A stretch of 64,000 bases of DNA, from contig CASIAN010000008.1 of assembly GCA_949372595.1 (NCBI GenBank), positions 62,001 to 126,000 on the forward strand, in the 5' to 3' direction. Under the pieces are notes generated by a model that was not told the origin of the DNA, made no database searches, and saw only the letters and a list, made by a program, of their open reading frames with translations. Made by a program: the position numbers and the translations under genes. Positions 17,431 through 26,527 of this stretch are shown here, piece by piece. Source of the DNA: CPC320 sp002336405 (GTDB taxonomy: Bacteria; Pseudomonadota; Alphaproteobacteria; Rhodobacterales; Rhodobacteraceae). Position 1 is the first letter of the stretch; the number at the start of each line of letters is the position of its first letter.

Positions 17431-18633
17431 TTATTCCGCGGCTGCGGTCGCTGCACGTGTGAGCAGCGTTTCGGCACCAGGTTGTGGGTGGCGTGGGATT
17501 AATAGCGCCAACAAAAACGATAAAGCCGCTATGCTGGCTGCCACGCAAAACACCGCTGTGGGTGAGGTCAACCATAAAAAACCCAGAAGTACGGGCAGAA
17601 ACACAGCTGATATGTGGTTGATGGTAAAGGCGACCGCGGCGGTGGGTGCGATATCTGCTGGATCAGCTATCTTCTGGAAATATGTTTTCAACGCCAGCGC
17701 CAGACCGAAAAACATATGGTCCAGAATATAAAGTGCGGCAGCCAGTAACACGCCCCAGCCAAACAGATAGATCCCGCCATAGGCTAAAAACACGCAGATC
17801 AAACCGAAGTATTCAAACAAAAGTGCCTTGCGCTCGCCCCAGCGCGCAACCGCATGGCCCATCAAAGGTGCCAAAACGATATTGGCCACTAGATTAATCA
17901 GATACAGTGCTGTGACCTGATGGACGTGAAACCCAAAGCGCTCGACCATCATGAACCCGGCGAAAACCATAAAAATCTGCCGGCGGGCTCCCGCGGTGAA
18001 TTGCAGACAGTAATACAGCCAATAGCGGCGCCTGAGGATGATTTTAGTGTGTTGTCGCGTCGGGGCCTCAAATTGTGGATAGGCCAATAGACAGAATAAC
18101 GCGATCAGAACCGTAAGCCCGCCTGAGACCAGATAGACCAGATTGTACCCAAGCCCCAGCGTTTCCCAAGTCAACATGATCACCCCGTAGGCAACGAAGG
18201 TCACAGCAGAGCCTGCCGCCATCAGCCAGCCCAGCAGTCTTGGCGCCTGTTCTTTGGTCAACCATTGCAATTGGAGAGACTGGTTGACGGTTTCGTAATA
18301 ATGAAATCCGATCGACGACAGCATCGTGATGGTCAAAATGCCGCCCATTGATGGAAACCAGGCTGTGATCGCAGTGGCGGCGCCCAGCAGCGCCAGTGCT
18401 ATAATGCCGAGAACCTGTTCGCGGATGAACATGATCAAGGCGATCACGCCAACAGCGAGAAAGCCGGGAATTTCGCGCACGCTGTGCAGCAAGCCGATAT
18501 CAGCACCATCAAATTGCGCGACGTCAATAACGAAATTATTCAACAGCGCAGCCCAAGTGGCAAAAGCCATCGGCATCGCTGCGGCCATCATGAACAAAAG
18601 GGTAATCGGGCGTCGCCAGCGCGGCAGGCTCAT
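17431..18633 (-). CDS. Major facilitator superfamily transporter
   Basis: The product is an inner-membrane MFS protein with about 12 hydrophobic segments, a charged central loop near residues 190-215 (PTRQHTKIILRRRYW) and a C-terminal cytoplasmic tail. I start it at ATG 18633 (MSLPRWRRPITLLF), just before the first helix, giving about 400 residues. In-frame ATGs exist further upstream (18663, 18756) and no strong ribosome site decides between them. It is followed at once by the MATE gene. The substrate is unknown. Confidence 0.8.
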   Translation of the reverse strand: MSLPRWRRPITLLFMMAAAMPMAFATWAALLNNFVIDVAQFDGADIGLLHSVREIPGFLAVGVIALIMFIREQVLGIIALALLGAATAITAWFPSMGGILTITMLSSIGFHYYETVNQSLQLQWLTKEQAPRLLGWLMAAGSAVTFVAYGVIMLTWETLGLGYNLVYLVSGGLTVLIALFCLLAYPQFEAPTRQHTKIILRRRYWLYYCLQFTAGARRQIFMVFAGFMMVERFGFHVHQVTALYLINLVANIVLAPLMGHAVARWGERKALLFEYFGLICVFLAYGGIYLFGWGVLLAAALYILDHMFFGLALALKTYFQKIADPADIAPTAAVAFTINHISAVFLPVLLGFLWLTSPTAVFCVAASIAALSFLLALLIPRHPQPGAETLLTRAATAAAE

Positions 18634-18852
18634 TGCGGCTGAAATAGGAAGTGTATGGACCATCCTGCAGGACATAGGCGCGAAGCCGCGCCGTGGCGAG
18701 GGAAAACGTAGCGGCCATGGGCGAAAAAATCGCAGCAGTTCTCGCACATATGACATTTGCGCAAGATACGGGTCGCCGGGTGGAACGGGTTCTTGCAGTC
18801 TTTGGTTTTCTAAATGGAGATTGACATGGCCTTTTAAATCAAAGCCCTTCCA

Positions 18853-19293
18853 ATGACCCCCTTTGCGCCGCTTTTCTGCGCCTCAGATGCAGAGCGGGAG
18901 CGTCTTGGTGCCCAGCGCGTCACTGCGGATTGCACCCCCGGCTATCCCTACCGGGTGAGCCTTGCCGAGGCCAAGATCGGGGAGACGTTGATCCTGTGCA
19001 ATTTGAACATCTCGCCGAGATATTACCCTATCGCGCCTCATATGCGATTTATGTCCGCTGCGGGGCTGTGCAGGCGGTGCCTGCGGTGGGCGAGGTGCCG
19101 TCGATCCTGTTACGCCGTAAGCTTGCAGTCAGAGGTTTTGGAGTGGATCACTGCATAAAGGTGGCTGAGGTGACAGAGGGCAGAACCCTCTCCGCAACAA
19201 TAGAAGGCATTTTTCAGCAATTCAGTAGTTTCATACATTCCTATCCACAATGCTGATCGCGGCTGTTTTGCGGCAAAAGCGATCCGTGGCTGA
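18853..19293 (+). pseudogene. DUF1203 family gene, broken by two frameshifts
   Basis: Three consecutive pieces in two frames together spell a normal DUF1203 protein of about 147 residues. Piece 1 (from the ATG at 18853) gives GYPYRVSLAEAKIGETLILC. Piece 2, in the -1 frame from about 19000, gives LPYRASYAIYVRCGA, VPAVGEVPSILLRRKLAVRG and the rest of the core. Piece 3, from about 19215 and back in the first frame, gives the conserved end YIPIHNADRGCFAAKA and stops at 19293. The simplest history is one base lost near 19000 and one gained near 19215. DUF1203 function is unknown. The gene marks the left edge of a decayed region. Confidence 0.75.
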
Positions 19294-19704
19294 TGCATTC
19301 CAATGCTTGCAAGTTGCAAAATGCGCTCTGACGGGTTTGGTGCGGGTGATGTGGGATGTTCTGTTTGCAGAAATGTCGGTTATTCTAGGACAGGCGATAA
19401 GCCTGTTCTGTGGGTAAACCTTCGTCTCAACGCCTGCTCTGACAGTGGGTCAGATGCATCATTGCGTTTGGCTGAGCGCGCGCGACCCGGTCTATTGCTT
19501 GGCTGACAACGATGATGAAGTCTTCTGCTGTTGGAAAGGCATAGATCGCCTTTGCGCCAAGCGGGTGGCTGCCAGTTGGCTCAGAGGCCGGTTGCTAATA
19601 AATAGCCAGTCGCCAATACCTGAGTGTGTGGGAGATTAATCCAAGGATCTGGTGGATCGCCAAAAGAGTGACCAGTATGTTTTGACCGCAAATAACCAGG
19701 ACGG
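19294..19704. other. Decayed sequence without an intact gene
   Basis: No open frame here looks like a real protein. On the minus strand a short frame near 19470-19575 reads GAKAIYAFPTAEDFIIVVSQ and looks like a coding remnant. It weakly resembles the C-terminus of the neighbouring peptidase remnant (VIYPITADRFIIAL), which could reflect an old duplication. I cannot assign it. Confidence 0.35.
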
Positions 19705-21104
19705 CTAAAGAGCGATGATGAAGCGGTCTGCTGTGATGGGGTAAATCACGCGCGTGGCCTTGAATAAATCAATCAACGCGGTTCGTGGGTCAGAGTGCCC
19801 AGAAGGGATGAAACCTTCAATCGCGGCGCAGTCTGCTGGGTTTACGCCAGCTTGGCTCAAAACATTTGTAAAAGATTGCAACGGGTTGTTTGCGTGCTGG
19901 TTGCACTTAATTTGCACCAAAGTGGTTTCAATCTCGAACATATCCAAGTTGACCGCCCTTTGGGCTGCGATCATCACTAAAGTGGCAGCGGTATAATCCA
20001 GCTCAGGTACGCCGTTAAAATATGCCTCGAAAAGATTGGTTTTTCCAATCCCACGATGGCCGGTTCCACAAATGCGCTTAGCGCCGCATTCACATCATCT
20101 TGGGACATGTGTCCAAGCGCGAGCAAGGCACTATATGCGCTTTATTCGGCCCCGCGTTCACTGTGCCAACGTGCTGTGTCACCGCCCAGATTTGATTGTC
20201 ACAGATGCGCGGCCTCATGGGCCAGTAAGGATTGCAAGGTCGGTCTAAGTTCGGTGTCGGTTTTATTTCTCGGCTTGCATGCCATTCGGCTGAAGCTAAG
20301 ATTTGACCAGGTTGCGCATTTCCAGCAAAGCTACCGCTCTTCGGCGCTTTCTGACCGCCGAAAATACAGCGTCACAGGGGTGTCTAAAGCCTTGCGAATA
20401 TGTCTGTTTTACAGCTCGGTATGGTCCAAGAGCGGGGCTAGGATAAAGTCGCTGGCGTGGCTTGGGATGCCAGCGTTTGTAAACAAGGCCACATGTTCAC
20501 TTTTTATCAATATTGACAGCCAATCCGAAATATAAAACGGATCTGTTTTTTGGTATTTGTACTGAGCTTTTGGGGTCAGCGGCCACCCCGGAGATAAAGA
20601 CCTGTTGTTTGCCAAAGCGTGAAAAGTGAAATGCGGGTTGAATGCAATAAGCGGCTCTGATGTTTGGTTTGACGTGCCGGTGCGCGCCGTAAACCCTAAC
20701 GGCCCGGTGTTGAGGCCGAATCCATGACCTAAATCGACAAACGGCTGCGGTGCAGAGGGCACCACCTCGCGCTAAGTTTAGATCTGAAACGAAACCTCGG
20801 CAAAGGCGGATGTGTCGCGCCGCTCTAAAAAGGAAAAGCCCATCTGCGGGTCTGTTAAGGTTTCATGGGTATTTGGTAAATCCCAGGCCTGTGCATCATA
20901 CTACGGCATTGGCGGCCCCAGCGTGGTGCCGGAGACAGGGCTGTCAAGTTTGCAATCAAACCGCCATTGATCATTTTTAAGTTGAGTGATTGACACAAAG
21001 CCATCAACTGGCTCAGGCAGAGGTGCTTGAGCAGAAGCGGTGTCGATAGATCCGGATGCCAACACATGGAGGCTCCAAAATAAATGTTGCACAAAATAAT
21101 TCAA
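19705..21104 (-). pseudogene. Decayed gluzincin-type (M1/M61-like) secreted metallopeptidase gene
   Basis: Reading the minus strand from about 21104, several frames join into one secreted protein of about 460 residues. It starts with a signal-like segment (VLASGSIDTASAQA), then DGFVSITQLKNDQWRFDCKL, then ALANNRSLSPGWPLTPKAQY and SILIKSEHVALFTNAGIPSH. The zinc motif follows in LQSLLAHEAAHL, and about 17 residues later SERGAE, which is the place of the third zinc ligand in gluzincin peptidases. The C-terminal part ends ATRVIYPITADRFIIAL. Several stop codons and frameshifts interrupt it, including one directly after HEAAHL, so it cannot make an active enzyme. Family assignment rests on the motif spacing only. 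Confidence 0.55.
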
Positions 21105-21144
21105 ACAAGCTCAAGGTAAGGAATATGTACTAGCAACTGTATCT

Positions 21145-21337
21145 TCAAATTGCGGGAGTGTTCCAGTTCTGTTGTGATTTGCGAAGCGCATTCATGATTG
21201 TGACAAGTTTGCGTGCAACGGCTGTGAGGGCGACTCTGTGTGGTTTGCCGGCAGCGCGCAGTCGATCGGCGAAGGGTTCAGGACCGGATTATGATGGCGC
21301 GCCACAGGTGCGGCTTGGAACATGACATGCCGCAATA
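21145..21337 (-). pseudogene. 3' remnant of an IS110-family transposase
   Basis: The minus strand encodes the end of an IS110-type transposase: LRHVMFQAAPVARHHNPVL, then after a one-base loss FADRLRAAGKPHRVALTAVA and KLVTIMNALRKSQQNW, ending at a TGA at 21145. This is the usual C-terminal transposase_20 region. The upstream part is cut off exactly at the left terminal repeat of the IS3 element starting at 21338. Confidence 0.75.
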
Positions 21338-21400
21338 TGGACTTGTCACGGTTTAGTTCCGGTCTCATTCGAGCAATGATTGCTATGAAGGAGAGAATGA

Positions 21401-21658
21401 ATTGCAAAGAGATTTACAGACGATTTTCGGCGTGATGCCGTGAGGATTGCGACGACCCGTGGTGTAACACGGCCTCAGCTTTCATCGGATTTGGGGGTTG
21501 GGCTTTCGACGCTGAACAAATGGGTTCAACAGCATCAACACGATGACCTGATGTCAGGGCCACATGAAGACGTGGAGAAGGAAAACACGCGCCTTCGCAA
21601 AGAAGTTTGTTTGCTGCGTGAAGAGAGGGAAGTGCTAAAAAAGGCGGCAATTCAGTGA
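21401..21658 (+). pseudogene. IS3 orfA, damaged start and 3' end
   Basis: The frame reads AKRFTDDFRRDAVRIATTRG, then the helix-turn-helix part (VGLSTLNKWVQQHQHDDLMS) and the leucine zipper-like LRKEVCLLREEREVLKKAAI. The usual ATG is replaced by ATT at 21401. The expected C-terminal FFAGQ residues occur only after the 40-nt insertion at 21653, in another frame, so the protein ends prematurely at 21658. Confidence 0.78.
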
Positions 21659-21692
21659 CCGTCAGGGCATTGCACAGCAATGTCCCGAGAGG
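21653..21692. repeat. 40-nt insertion in IS3 orfA (copy 1 of a small repeat)
   Basis: The codons for KKAAI and for FFAGQ, which are adjacent in intact relatives, are separated here by 40 extra bases ending CCCGAGAGG. The same sequence in reverse complement, about 80 percent identical by my hand alignment and differing by three single-base gaps, interrupts orfB at 22197-22233. Confidence 0.6.
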
Positions 21693-21713
21693 TTTCTTTG
21701 CAGGCCAAAGCCG

Positions 21714-22608
21714 GTGAGGTTCGCTTTTATCGACACCTGAAAAGAAGAATGGCCCGTTGAGTTTCTGTGCCGCGTTATGCGGGTCACATCGCGTGGTTTC
21801 CGCGCGTGGCGGGTTCGCCCGATGACCCAGCGTCAACGCGGTGATATGGTAATCCTTGCTCATATCCGTGAGCAGCATCGCTTAAGCCTAGAGAGTTACG
21901 CACGGCCACGGATGACCGAAGAGTTGCAGCTGCTGGGAGTGAACGTTGGGCAGCGGCGCGTTGGCGGTCTGATGCGCGATAACGGCATCAAAATCATCAC
22001 GACCCAGAAATACAAGGCGACAACGGACAGCAACCACACGTTCAACATCGCACCAAATTTGTTGGATCAAGATTTCTCAGCGATTGGCCCCAATCAAAAG
22101 TGGGCCGGAGACATCAGCTATATCTGGACCAGTGAGGGCTGGCTCTATCTGGCTGTGATCCTCGATCTTTACTCACAGCGGGTCATCGGATGGGCCCCTC
22201 TCGGGCATGCTGCGCAAACCCTGCCGGACAGGGGTCAGCAACCGCATTAAAAGGGATCTGGCAATCCGCGCGTTGGATATGGCAGTGGCACTGCGACAGC
22301 CGCCGAAGGATTGTATTCATCATACAGATCGCGGTTCGCAATATTGTTCCAACCAATATCAACGACGCCTTTCCAAACATGGCTTCAAGGTCTCGGTGAG
22401 TGGAAAAGGCAATTGTTACGACAATTCCATGGTTGAGACGTTCTTCAAATCCATTAAGGCTGAGCTGATATGGCGGAACCGTTGGGAAACACGTCGTCAG
22501 GCCGAGGGCGAGATATTCCAGTACATTAACGGCTTTTATAACCCGCGCCGTCGCCACTCATCGCTTGGCGACAAAAGCCCCTTGGCATTCGAGCGAAAGG
22601 CCGCATAA
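21714..22608 (+). pseudogene. IS3 orfB (integrase-type transposase), interrupted
   Basis: orfB encodes the DDE integrase: the first aspartate lies in WAGDISYIWTSEG, the second in CIHHTDRGSQYCS and the glutamate in NCYDNSMVETFFKSIKAEL. It ends with YNPRRRHSSLG and SPLAFERKAA. An in-frame TGA after RFAFIDT near the start, and a 37-nt insertion at 22197 between GWA and VSNRIKRDLA, both destroy the frame. The element cannot transpose by itself. Confidence 0.85.
22197..22233. repeat. 37-nt insertion in IS3 orfB (copy 2, inverted)
   Basis: This run of 37 bases, starting CCTCTCGGGCATG and ending CCGGACAGGG, separates codons that are adjacent in intact family members (RVIGWA and VSNR). In reverse complement it aligns along its full length with the 40-nt insertion at 21653-21692. 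It contains the short imperfect palindrome CCCTGCCGGACAGGG. Confidence 0.6.
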
Positions 22609-22646
22609 ATGAGGTGAGAGACCGGAACGTAAGCGGGACAAGTCCA

Positions 22647-22740
22647 TGACGAACTTGTCCCATAATGCTTCCTTCCATTTCTGAGAAAGGATCACACCAT
22701 CGTAGCAAACACCTAGTGAGTTAAATGCAACCTTGAATAA
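22647..22740 (-). mobile_element. Possible 5' end of the IS110-family element
   Basis: Reading leftward, this stretch contains a possible transposase start (ATGGGACAAGTTCGTCA near 22663) that runs straight into the IS3 right terminal repeat. With the C-terminal remnant at 21145-21337 on the other side and the same strand, it would be the other half of an IS110-family element whose centre is missing. Only about six residues are coding, so this is a weak call. Confidence 0.3.
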
Positions 22741-22800
22741 AATTTGGAGATGAAGGTGCTGGGGTAATCCCCCAATTCTAGCGGGGTGCGGCTGTAGAAC

Positions 22801-22861
22801 TTACGCGGCCATTTTCAGTTTCATGGCGGGTGTAATGCCGCCGATGCCCATATTCGGGGGA
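22801..22861 (-). pseudogene. 3' end of IS3-family orfB
   Basis: The minus strand reads PPNMGIGGITPAMKLKMAA then stop, a C-terminus typical of IS3-family transposases in this group. It is cut off at about 22861 by the nested IS481-like element. Confidence 0.6.
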
Positions 22862-22967
22862 TCATTGTTGTGAATAAGTTCAGATTGATGTGAGACAGAA
22901 TTTTATTGCCAAGATTTAGGCAGGCTTGGAGATTGAGAATTGAAAGAAGTCAACTCACGAGGCCAAT

Positions 22968-23946
22968 ATGCAAATCATACGACTTCACAAAAACGTTTAT
23001 AAATTTTATGCATGGGCGCGGACACAAGAATGGCTGGATGCGTGACGGATCAAATACGAAGGCAGCGTTCGGGACTGGGAAGCTCTGCGCGCAGAGGGTG
23101 TCTGCGTCGCAAAATGCGCTGAATTCGTCGGCATTTCCCGCTCGACATATTATCGCCAAAAGCGGGTTTTGCAGGATTTGGCGCGAGCCATTATGCCGCC
23201 GTCAAAAGCACCAATACACCGCAACGAATTACGATGCCCGTCGCGACAATGAAACTTACGGTAAGGAGAAAATAGGGGCCATATTGCGGCGCGACAAAAC
23301 CCAAACAATGAGCGATAGCACCGTGGGTCGCATCTTGAGTTTTCTTAGAATGAAAGGGCAGATTACACGATCAAGGTCTGCACCCGAAAAGCGCAAGCGT
23401 AACTTTTCCAAAGGCCATGCCGAAGGCTGGAGCTATAAAGATTACAAAGACATAGAGGTAGGTGAGCGTGTGCAAATCGACCATATGACCGCTACGAAAA
23501 ATGGCGTCACGTGCAAACACTTTCAAGCCTGGGAGCGGTGTAGCAAGCATATCCACGCACAAGTTTACTCGAATGCCACGGCACGCTCTGCCCAACGTTT
23601 TTTTCAAGAGCTTGTGGAAATAAAGCCCTATAAGATCCTCTCAATTCAAGTGGACGGCGGTTCTGAGTTTATGGCCGACTTTGAGACGGCGTGTGAGCGA
23701 ATGAATATTCCGCTCATTGTGCTGCCGCCAGCTCGGCCAAAATACAATGGTGGCGTTGAACGTGGCAACCGCACCTTCCGCGAAGAATTCTATGCCTGTC
23801 GTGATCTCATTGCCGACAGCATTGCAGACATGCGGTTTGAGCTCCGAAAAGCTATTGAAAAATACAACACCTTCAGACCACATCACGCCGTGAAAAGTAA
23901 AACACCAACGGAGTACCTTCGAAACACTCAAGCCGAAGCTGAATGA
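22968..23946 (+). pseudogene. IS481-like DDE transposase, N-terminal part broken
   Basis: The C-terminal two-thirds is an intact integrase-core domain: VQIDHMTATKNG (first D), SIQVDGGSEFMADFETACER (second D) and NGGVERGNRTFREEFY (E), ending TPTEYLRNTQAEAE. The N-terminal part lies in another frame from an ATG at 22968 (MQIIRLHKNVYKFYAWARTQ) and continues, past an in-frame TGA at 23043, with KYEGSVRDWEALRAEG and GISRSTYYRQKRVLQDLARA. A frameshift near 23200-23250 joins it to the core frame. One nonsense change and one frameshift therefore make it a pseudogene. IS481 versus another rve-type family is not certain. Confidence 0.7.
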
Positions 23947-23971
23947 GCCCCAAAACACATGAAACTATACA

Positions 23972-24094
23972 CCATTTGTAGAACGACGCGTTGATCATTC
24001 GGTGCTCGCGGCACAGCTCAGAGACAGGCACACCGCCTTCGCCTTGGCGCAGAATTGCAAGAATTTGGGGTTCGCTATATCTCGTTATCTTCAT
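23972..24094 (-). pseudogene. 5' fragment of IS3-family orfA
   Basis: From an ATG at 24094 with a good ribosome site (GAGGAGGTTTTG), 41 codons read MKITRYSEPQILAILRQGEG then VPVSELCREH and NASFYKW, the standard N-terminus of an IS3-family orfA helix-turn-helix. The frame is cut at 23972 by the nested element. Confidence 0.75.
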
Positions 24095-24232
24095 CAAAAC
24101 CTCCTCAGATATCTTGCCGAGAAAATTCTACTTCCGCATCCCCTTAGTTTCGGGGGGGGGGCGGATTACCCTGGTGGGGATTGCGTTCTCTATCGAGACT
24201 AGAGGCTTCGCCGCTGTTTAAACTGAGCGCGC

Positions 24233-26431
24233 TCAATAAAAACTTTGCGGGTCAATATCGACAGCCAACCGCATCTGTGCCTTTAGCTTAAATTGACCAA
24301 TCCAAGTTGTAAGGGCGGGCTGTAGTGGGGTTGTTTTGCCGGCTTTGACCAACAGCCGCACCCGGTGCCGACCACGCACCCGGGCGATTGGGGCCGGGGC
24401 GGGGCCGAACACTTGAGCGTCGATTTGGCGTAACGGCTGGTCTTGGCGGGCCAGCGCGTTGCCCAGATCAAACAGCTGTGACAGATCCGGCCCCGACAGA
24501 ATAATCCCCGCCAGACGACCATAGGGCGGCACCCCGGCATCGCGGCGTTGTGTGGCCTCGGTCTGTAAGAAACCGGTTTCATCCCCTGACAGGATTGAGC
24601 GGATTACCGGATGCTCGGGTTGATAGGTTTGTAACAGTGCCTCGCCCGGTTTGTCGCTGCGCCCGGCCCGCCCCGAAACCTGTCGCATCAGTTGAAAGGT
24701 GCGTTCGGCGGCGCGTAAATCTGAGCCCTGTAGACCAAGGTCTGCATCGATTACCCCAACCAGTGTCAACAGGGGAAAATTATGCCCCTTGGCCACCAGT
24801 TGGGTGCCGAGGATGATATCAGCCTCGCCTTTGGCAATGGCTTGAATATGGGCCTTTAACGCGCGGGCGGTGCCATAGAGATCCGATGACAGCGCGGCAA
24901 TGCGGGCGTCTGGAAACAGGTTTTGCGCCTCTTCGGTCAGCCGCTCGATGCCTGGACCAACCGGCGCAAGACGGTCCTCGACCTCGCAGGATGGGCAGCG
25001 CACCGGCATCGGCTTGGTCTCTCCGCATTGGTGGCACATCAGGCGGTTTTGGAACCGGTGCTCGACCATGCGGGCATCGCAATCGTCACAACCGATCTGG
25101 TGCCCACAGGCCCGACACAGGGTCACCGGCGCATAACCGCGACGATTGATAAACAACAGCGACTGTTCACCAGCTTGCAAGCGGTGCTCCATCGCTTTTT
25201 GCAGCGTATGCGAGATCCAGCGCCCCGCCTGCAGAGTTTCGCCGCGCATATCAATCGCACCCAGCTTGGGCATCACTGCGACACCAAATCGCGCCGCCAA
25301 TTCAAGATACTGGTATTTGCCCGCCTCGGCATTAGCCCAGCTTTCCAAACTTGGCGTGGCCGAGGCCAGCACCACGCGCGCGCCACAGATCGACGCGCGT
25401 AGAACCGCCATGTCACGGGCATTATATAAAACGCCATCTTCTTGTTTATAAGAACTATCGTGCTCTTCATCGACGACAATCAAACCAAGATTCTGGTAGG
25501 GTAAAAACAGTGCAGATCGGGCGCCAATCACCATTTGTGCGCCCCCTGATCCGACCATTTTCCAAACTCGGCGTCGCTCGGTCAGGGTCACTCCAGAATG
25601 CCATTCGGCAGGAAGTGCCCCAAAACGCGCCTCAACACGGTTCAAAAATTCAGCTGTCAGTGCGATTTCAGGCAAAAGCACCAGAGCTTGCCGGCCCTGC
25701 CGCAGGCATTCGGCGACAGCTTCCAGGTAGACCTCGGTTTTACCCGATCCGGTGACACCCTTGAGCAATGTCGTGCCATAGGTCTGTTCTTTAAGTCCGG
25801 CGATCAATGCGTTTGCGGCACTGTTCTGCGCTGCCGTCAGTATGGTTTGGCTATGCGCTGTCTCAAGCGTTTGAAACGGTAGATCGCGCGGTGTATCCTC
25901 TTCTTGGACAGCGCCCAAGGCCACCATACCCTTGATTACTGACTGGCTGACACCGGCCATATCCGCCAGCTCTTTGAGCGTAAAGGCCAGCCCGCCATAG
26001 CTTTGAAACGTTTCCAACACCCGCCGCCGCGCATCTGTCATGCGGTCGGGCTCTGTTGCGCCGGGACGGTAGACTTTGCGCATGGATGGTGGGTTGCTCA
26101 ATCCCGGGACCCGGGTGGCAAGCCGCAACATGGCCGGGCGGGGCGTCAACGTATAATCGGCCCCACGTTCCAAAAAACTTTGAAGCTCGGCCCGCATCGG
26201 GGCGACATTCAACACCCTTGCTACTGCGCGTATTTTGCTGAGATCGTAATCTCCGCGGCCAGCCCCCCAGACCACGCCCAGCACTTTGCGCGGCCCCAAA
26301 GGCACCTCGACATAGGCCCCCATATGGCAACCGCCTTCCGGCGCGCGATAATCCAGCGCGCTGTCCAAAGGTGCTAGCGTCATGACGCTGACCAGTGTAC
26401 CTTGGTCAAAGAAACCCGGCTGTTGCAACAT
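24233..26431 (-). CDS. priA: Primosomal protein N' (PriA helicase)
   Basis: The 732-residue protein reloads the replisome at repaired forks. It has the N-terminal DNA-binding domain, Walker A GVTGSGKTEVYLEA (about residues 222-235), the DEEH box VVDEEHDSSYKQEDG near 320, eight zinc-binding cysteines (CRACGHQIGCDDC near 440, then CHQCGE and CPSC) and the helicase C-terminal motif QVSGRAGRSDKPGEALLQT. The ATG at 26431 is chosen because AAAGGAGAGA directly precedes it; a longer frame to 26491 has no such site. It is divergent from the transaldolase gene. Confidence 0.95.
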   Translation of the reverse strand: MLQQPGFFDQGTLVSVMTLAPLDSALDYRAPEGGCHMGAYVEVPLGPRKVLGVVWGAGRGDYDLSKIRAVARVLNVAPMRAELQSFLERGADYTLTPRPAMLRLATRVPGLSNPPSMRKVYRPGATEPDRMTDARRRVLETFQSYGGLAFTLKELADMAGVSQSVIKGMVALGAVQEEDTPRDLPFQTLETAHSQTILTAAQNSAANALIAGLKEQTYGTTLLKGVTGSGKTEVYLEAVAECLRQGRQALVLLPEIALTAEFLNRVEARFGALPAEWHSGVTLTERRRVWKMVGSGGAQMVIGARSALFLPYQNLGLIVVDEEHDSSYKQEDGVLYNARDMAVLRASICGARVVLASATPSLESWANAEAGKYQYLELAARFGVAVMPKLGAIDMRGETLQAGRWISHTLQKAMEHRLQAGEQSLLFINRRGYAPVTLCRACGHQIGCDDCDARMVEHRFQNRLMCHQCGETKPMPVRCPSCEVEDRLAPVGPGIERLTEEAQNLFPDARIAALSSDLYGTARALKAHIQAIAKGEADIILGTQLVAKGHNFPLLTLVGVIDADLGLQGSDLRAAERTFQLMRQVSGRAGRSDKPGEALLQTYQPEHPVIRSILSGDETGFLQTEATQRRDAGVPPYGRLAGIILSGPDLSQLFDLGNALARQDQPLRQIDAQVFGPAPAPIARVRGRHRVRLLVKAGKTTPLQPALTTWIGQFKLKAQMRLAVDIDPQSFY

Positions 26432-26527
26432 TCTCTCCTTTGTCTGACCTTTATTGGGGTTTTCGGGTCGTACTGCATGAGGTAAACGCAAGCCAGTCTA
26501 AGACCAACCAGTAAACAGGATTATAGC

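Larger units (their letters stand above)
21338..22646 (+). mobile_element. IS3-family insertion sequence, decayed
   Basis: The element is bounded by imperfect inverted repeats starting TGGACTTGTC: the left end at 21338 and, reversed, the right end at 22646, with matching TTCCGGTCTC further in. Total length is 1309 bp. It contains orfA and orfB in the normal order and a slippery CTAAAAAAGG before the end of orfA. Both frames are broken, chiefly by two related insertions of 40 and 37 nt, and orfB also has an in-frame TGA. Removing the insertions brings the length to about 1.23 kb, normal for the family. No direct target repeat is visible, consistent with later rearrangement of the flanks. Confidence 0.85.
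22761..24172 (-). mobile_element. Second IS3-family remnant, with an IS481-like element nested inside
   Basis: The two ends carry matching inverted repeats. The left end reads TGGGGTAATCCCCC with GGGGTGCGGCTGTAGAA further in. The right end, reversed, reads CAGGGTAATCCGCCCC with GGGGATGCGGAAGTAGAA. Inside the right end is the 5' part of orfA; inside the left end is the 3' end of orfB. Everything between is replaced by the IS481-like transposase gene at 22968-23946. The outer element is therefore gutted. Confidence 0.7.

Noticed and set aside
20056..20535. A 159-codon plus-strand frame in the decayed region
   Set aside because: It is antisense to the peptidase fossil, whose minus-strand pieces show conserved motifs; the plus-strand translation shows none.
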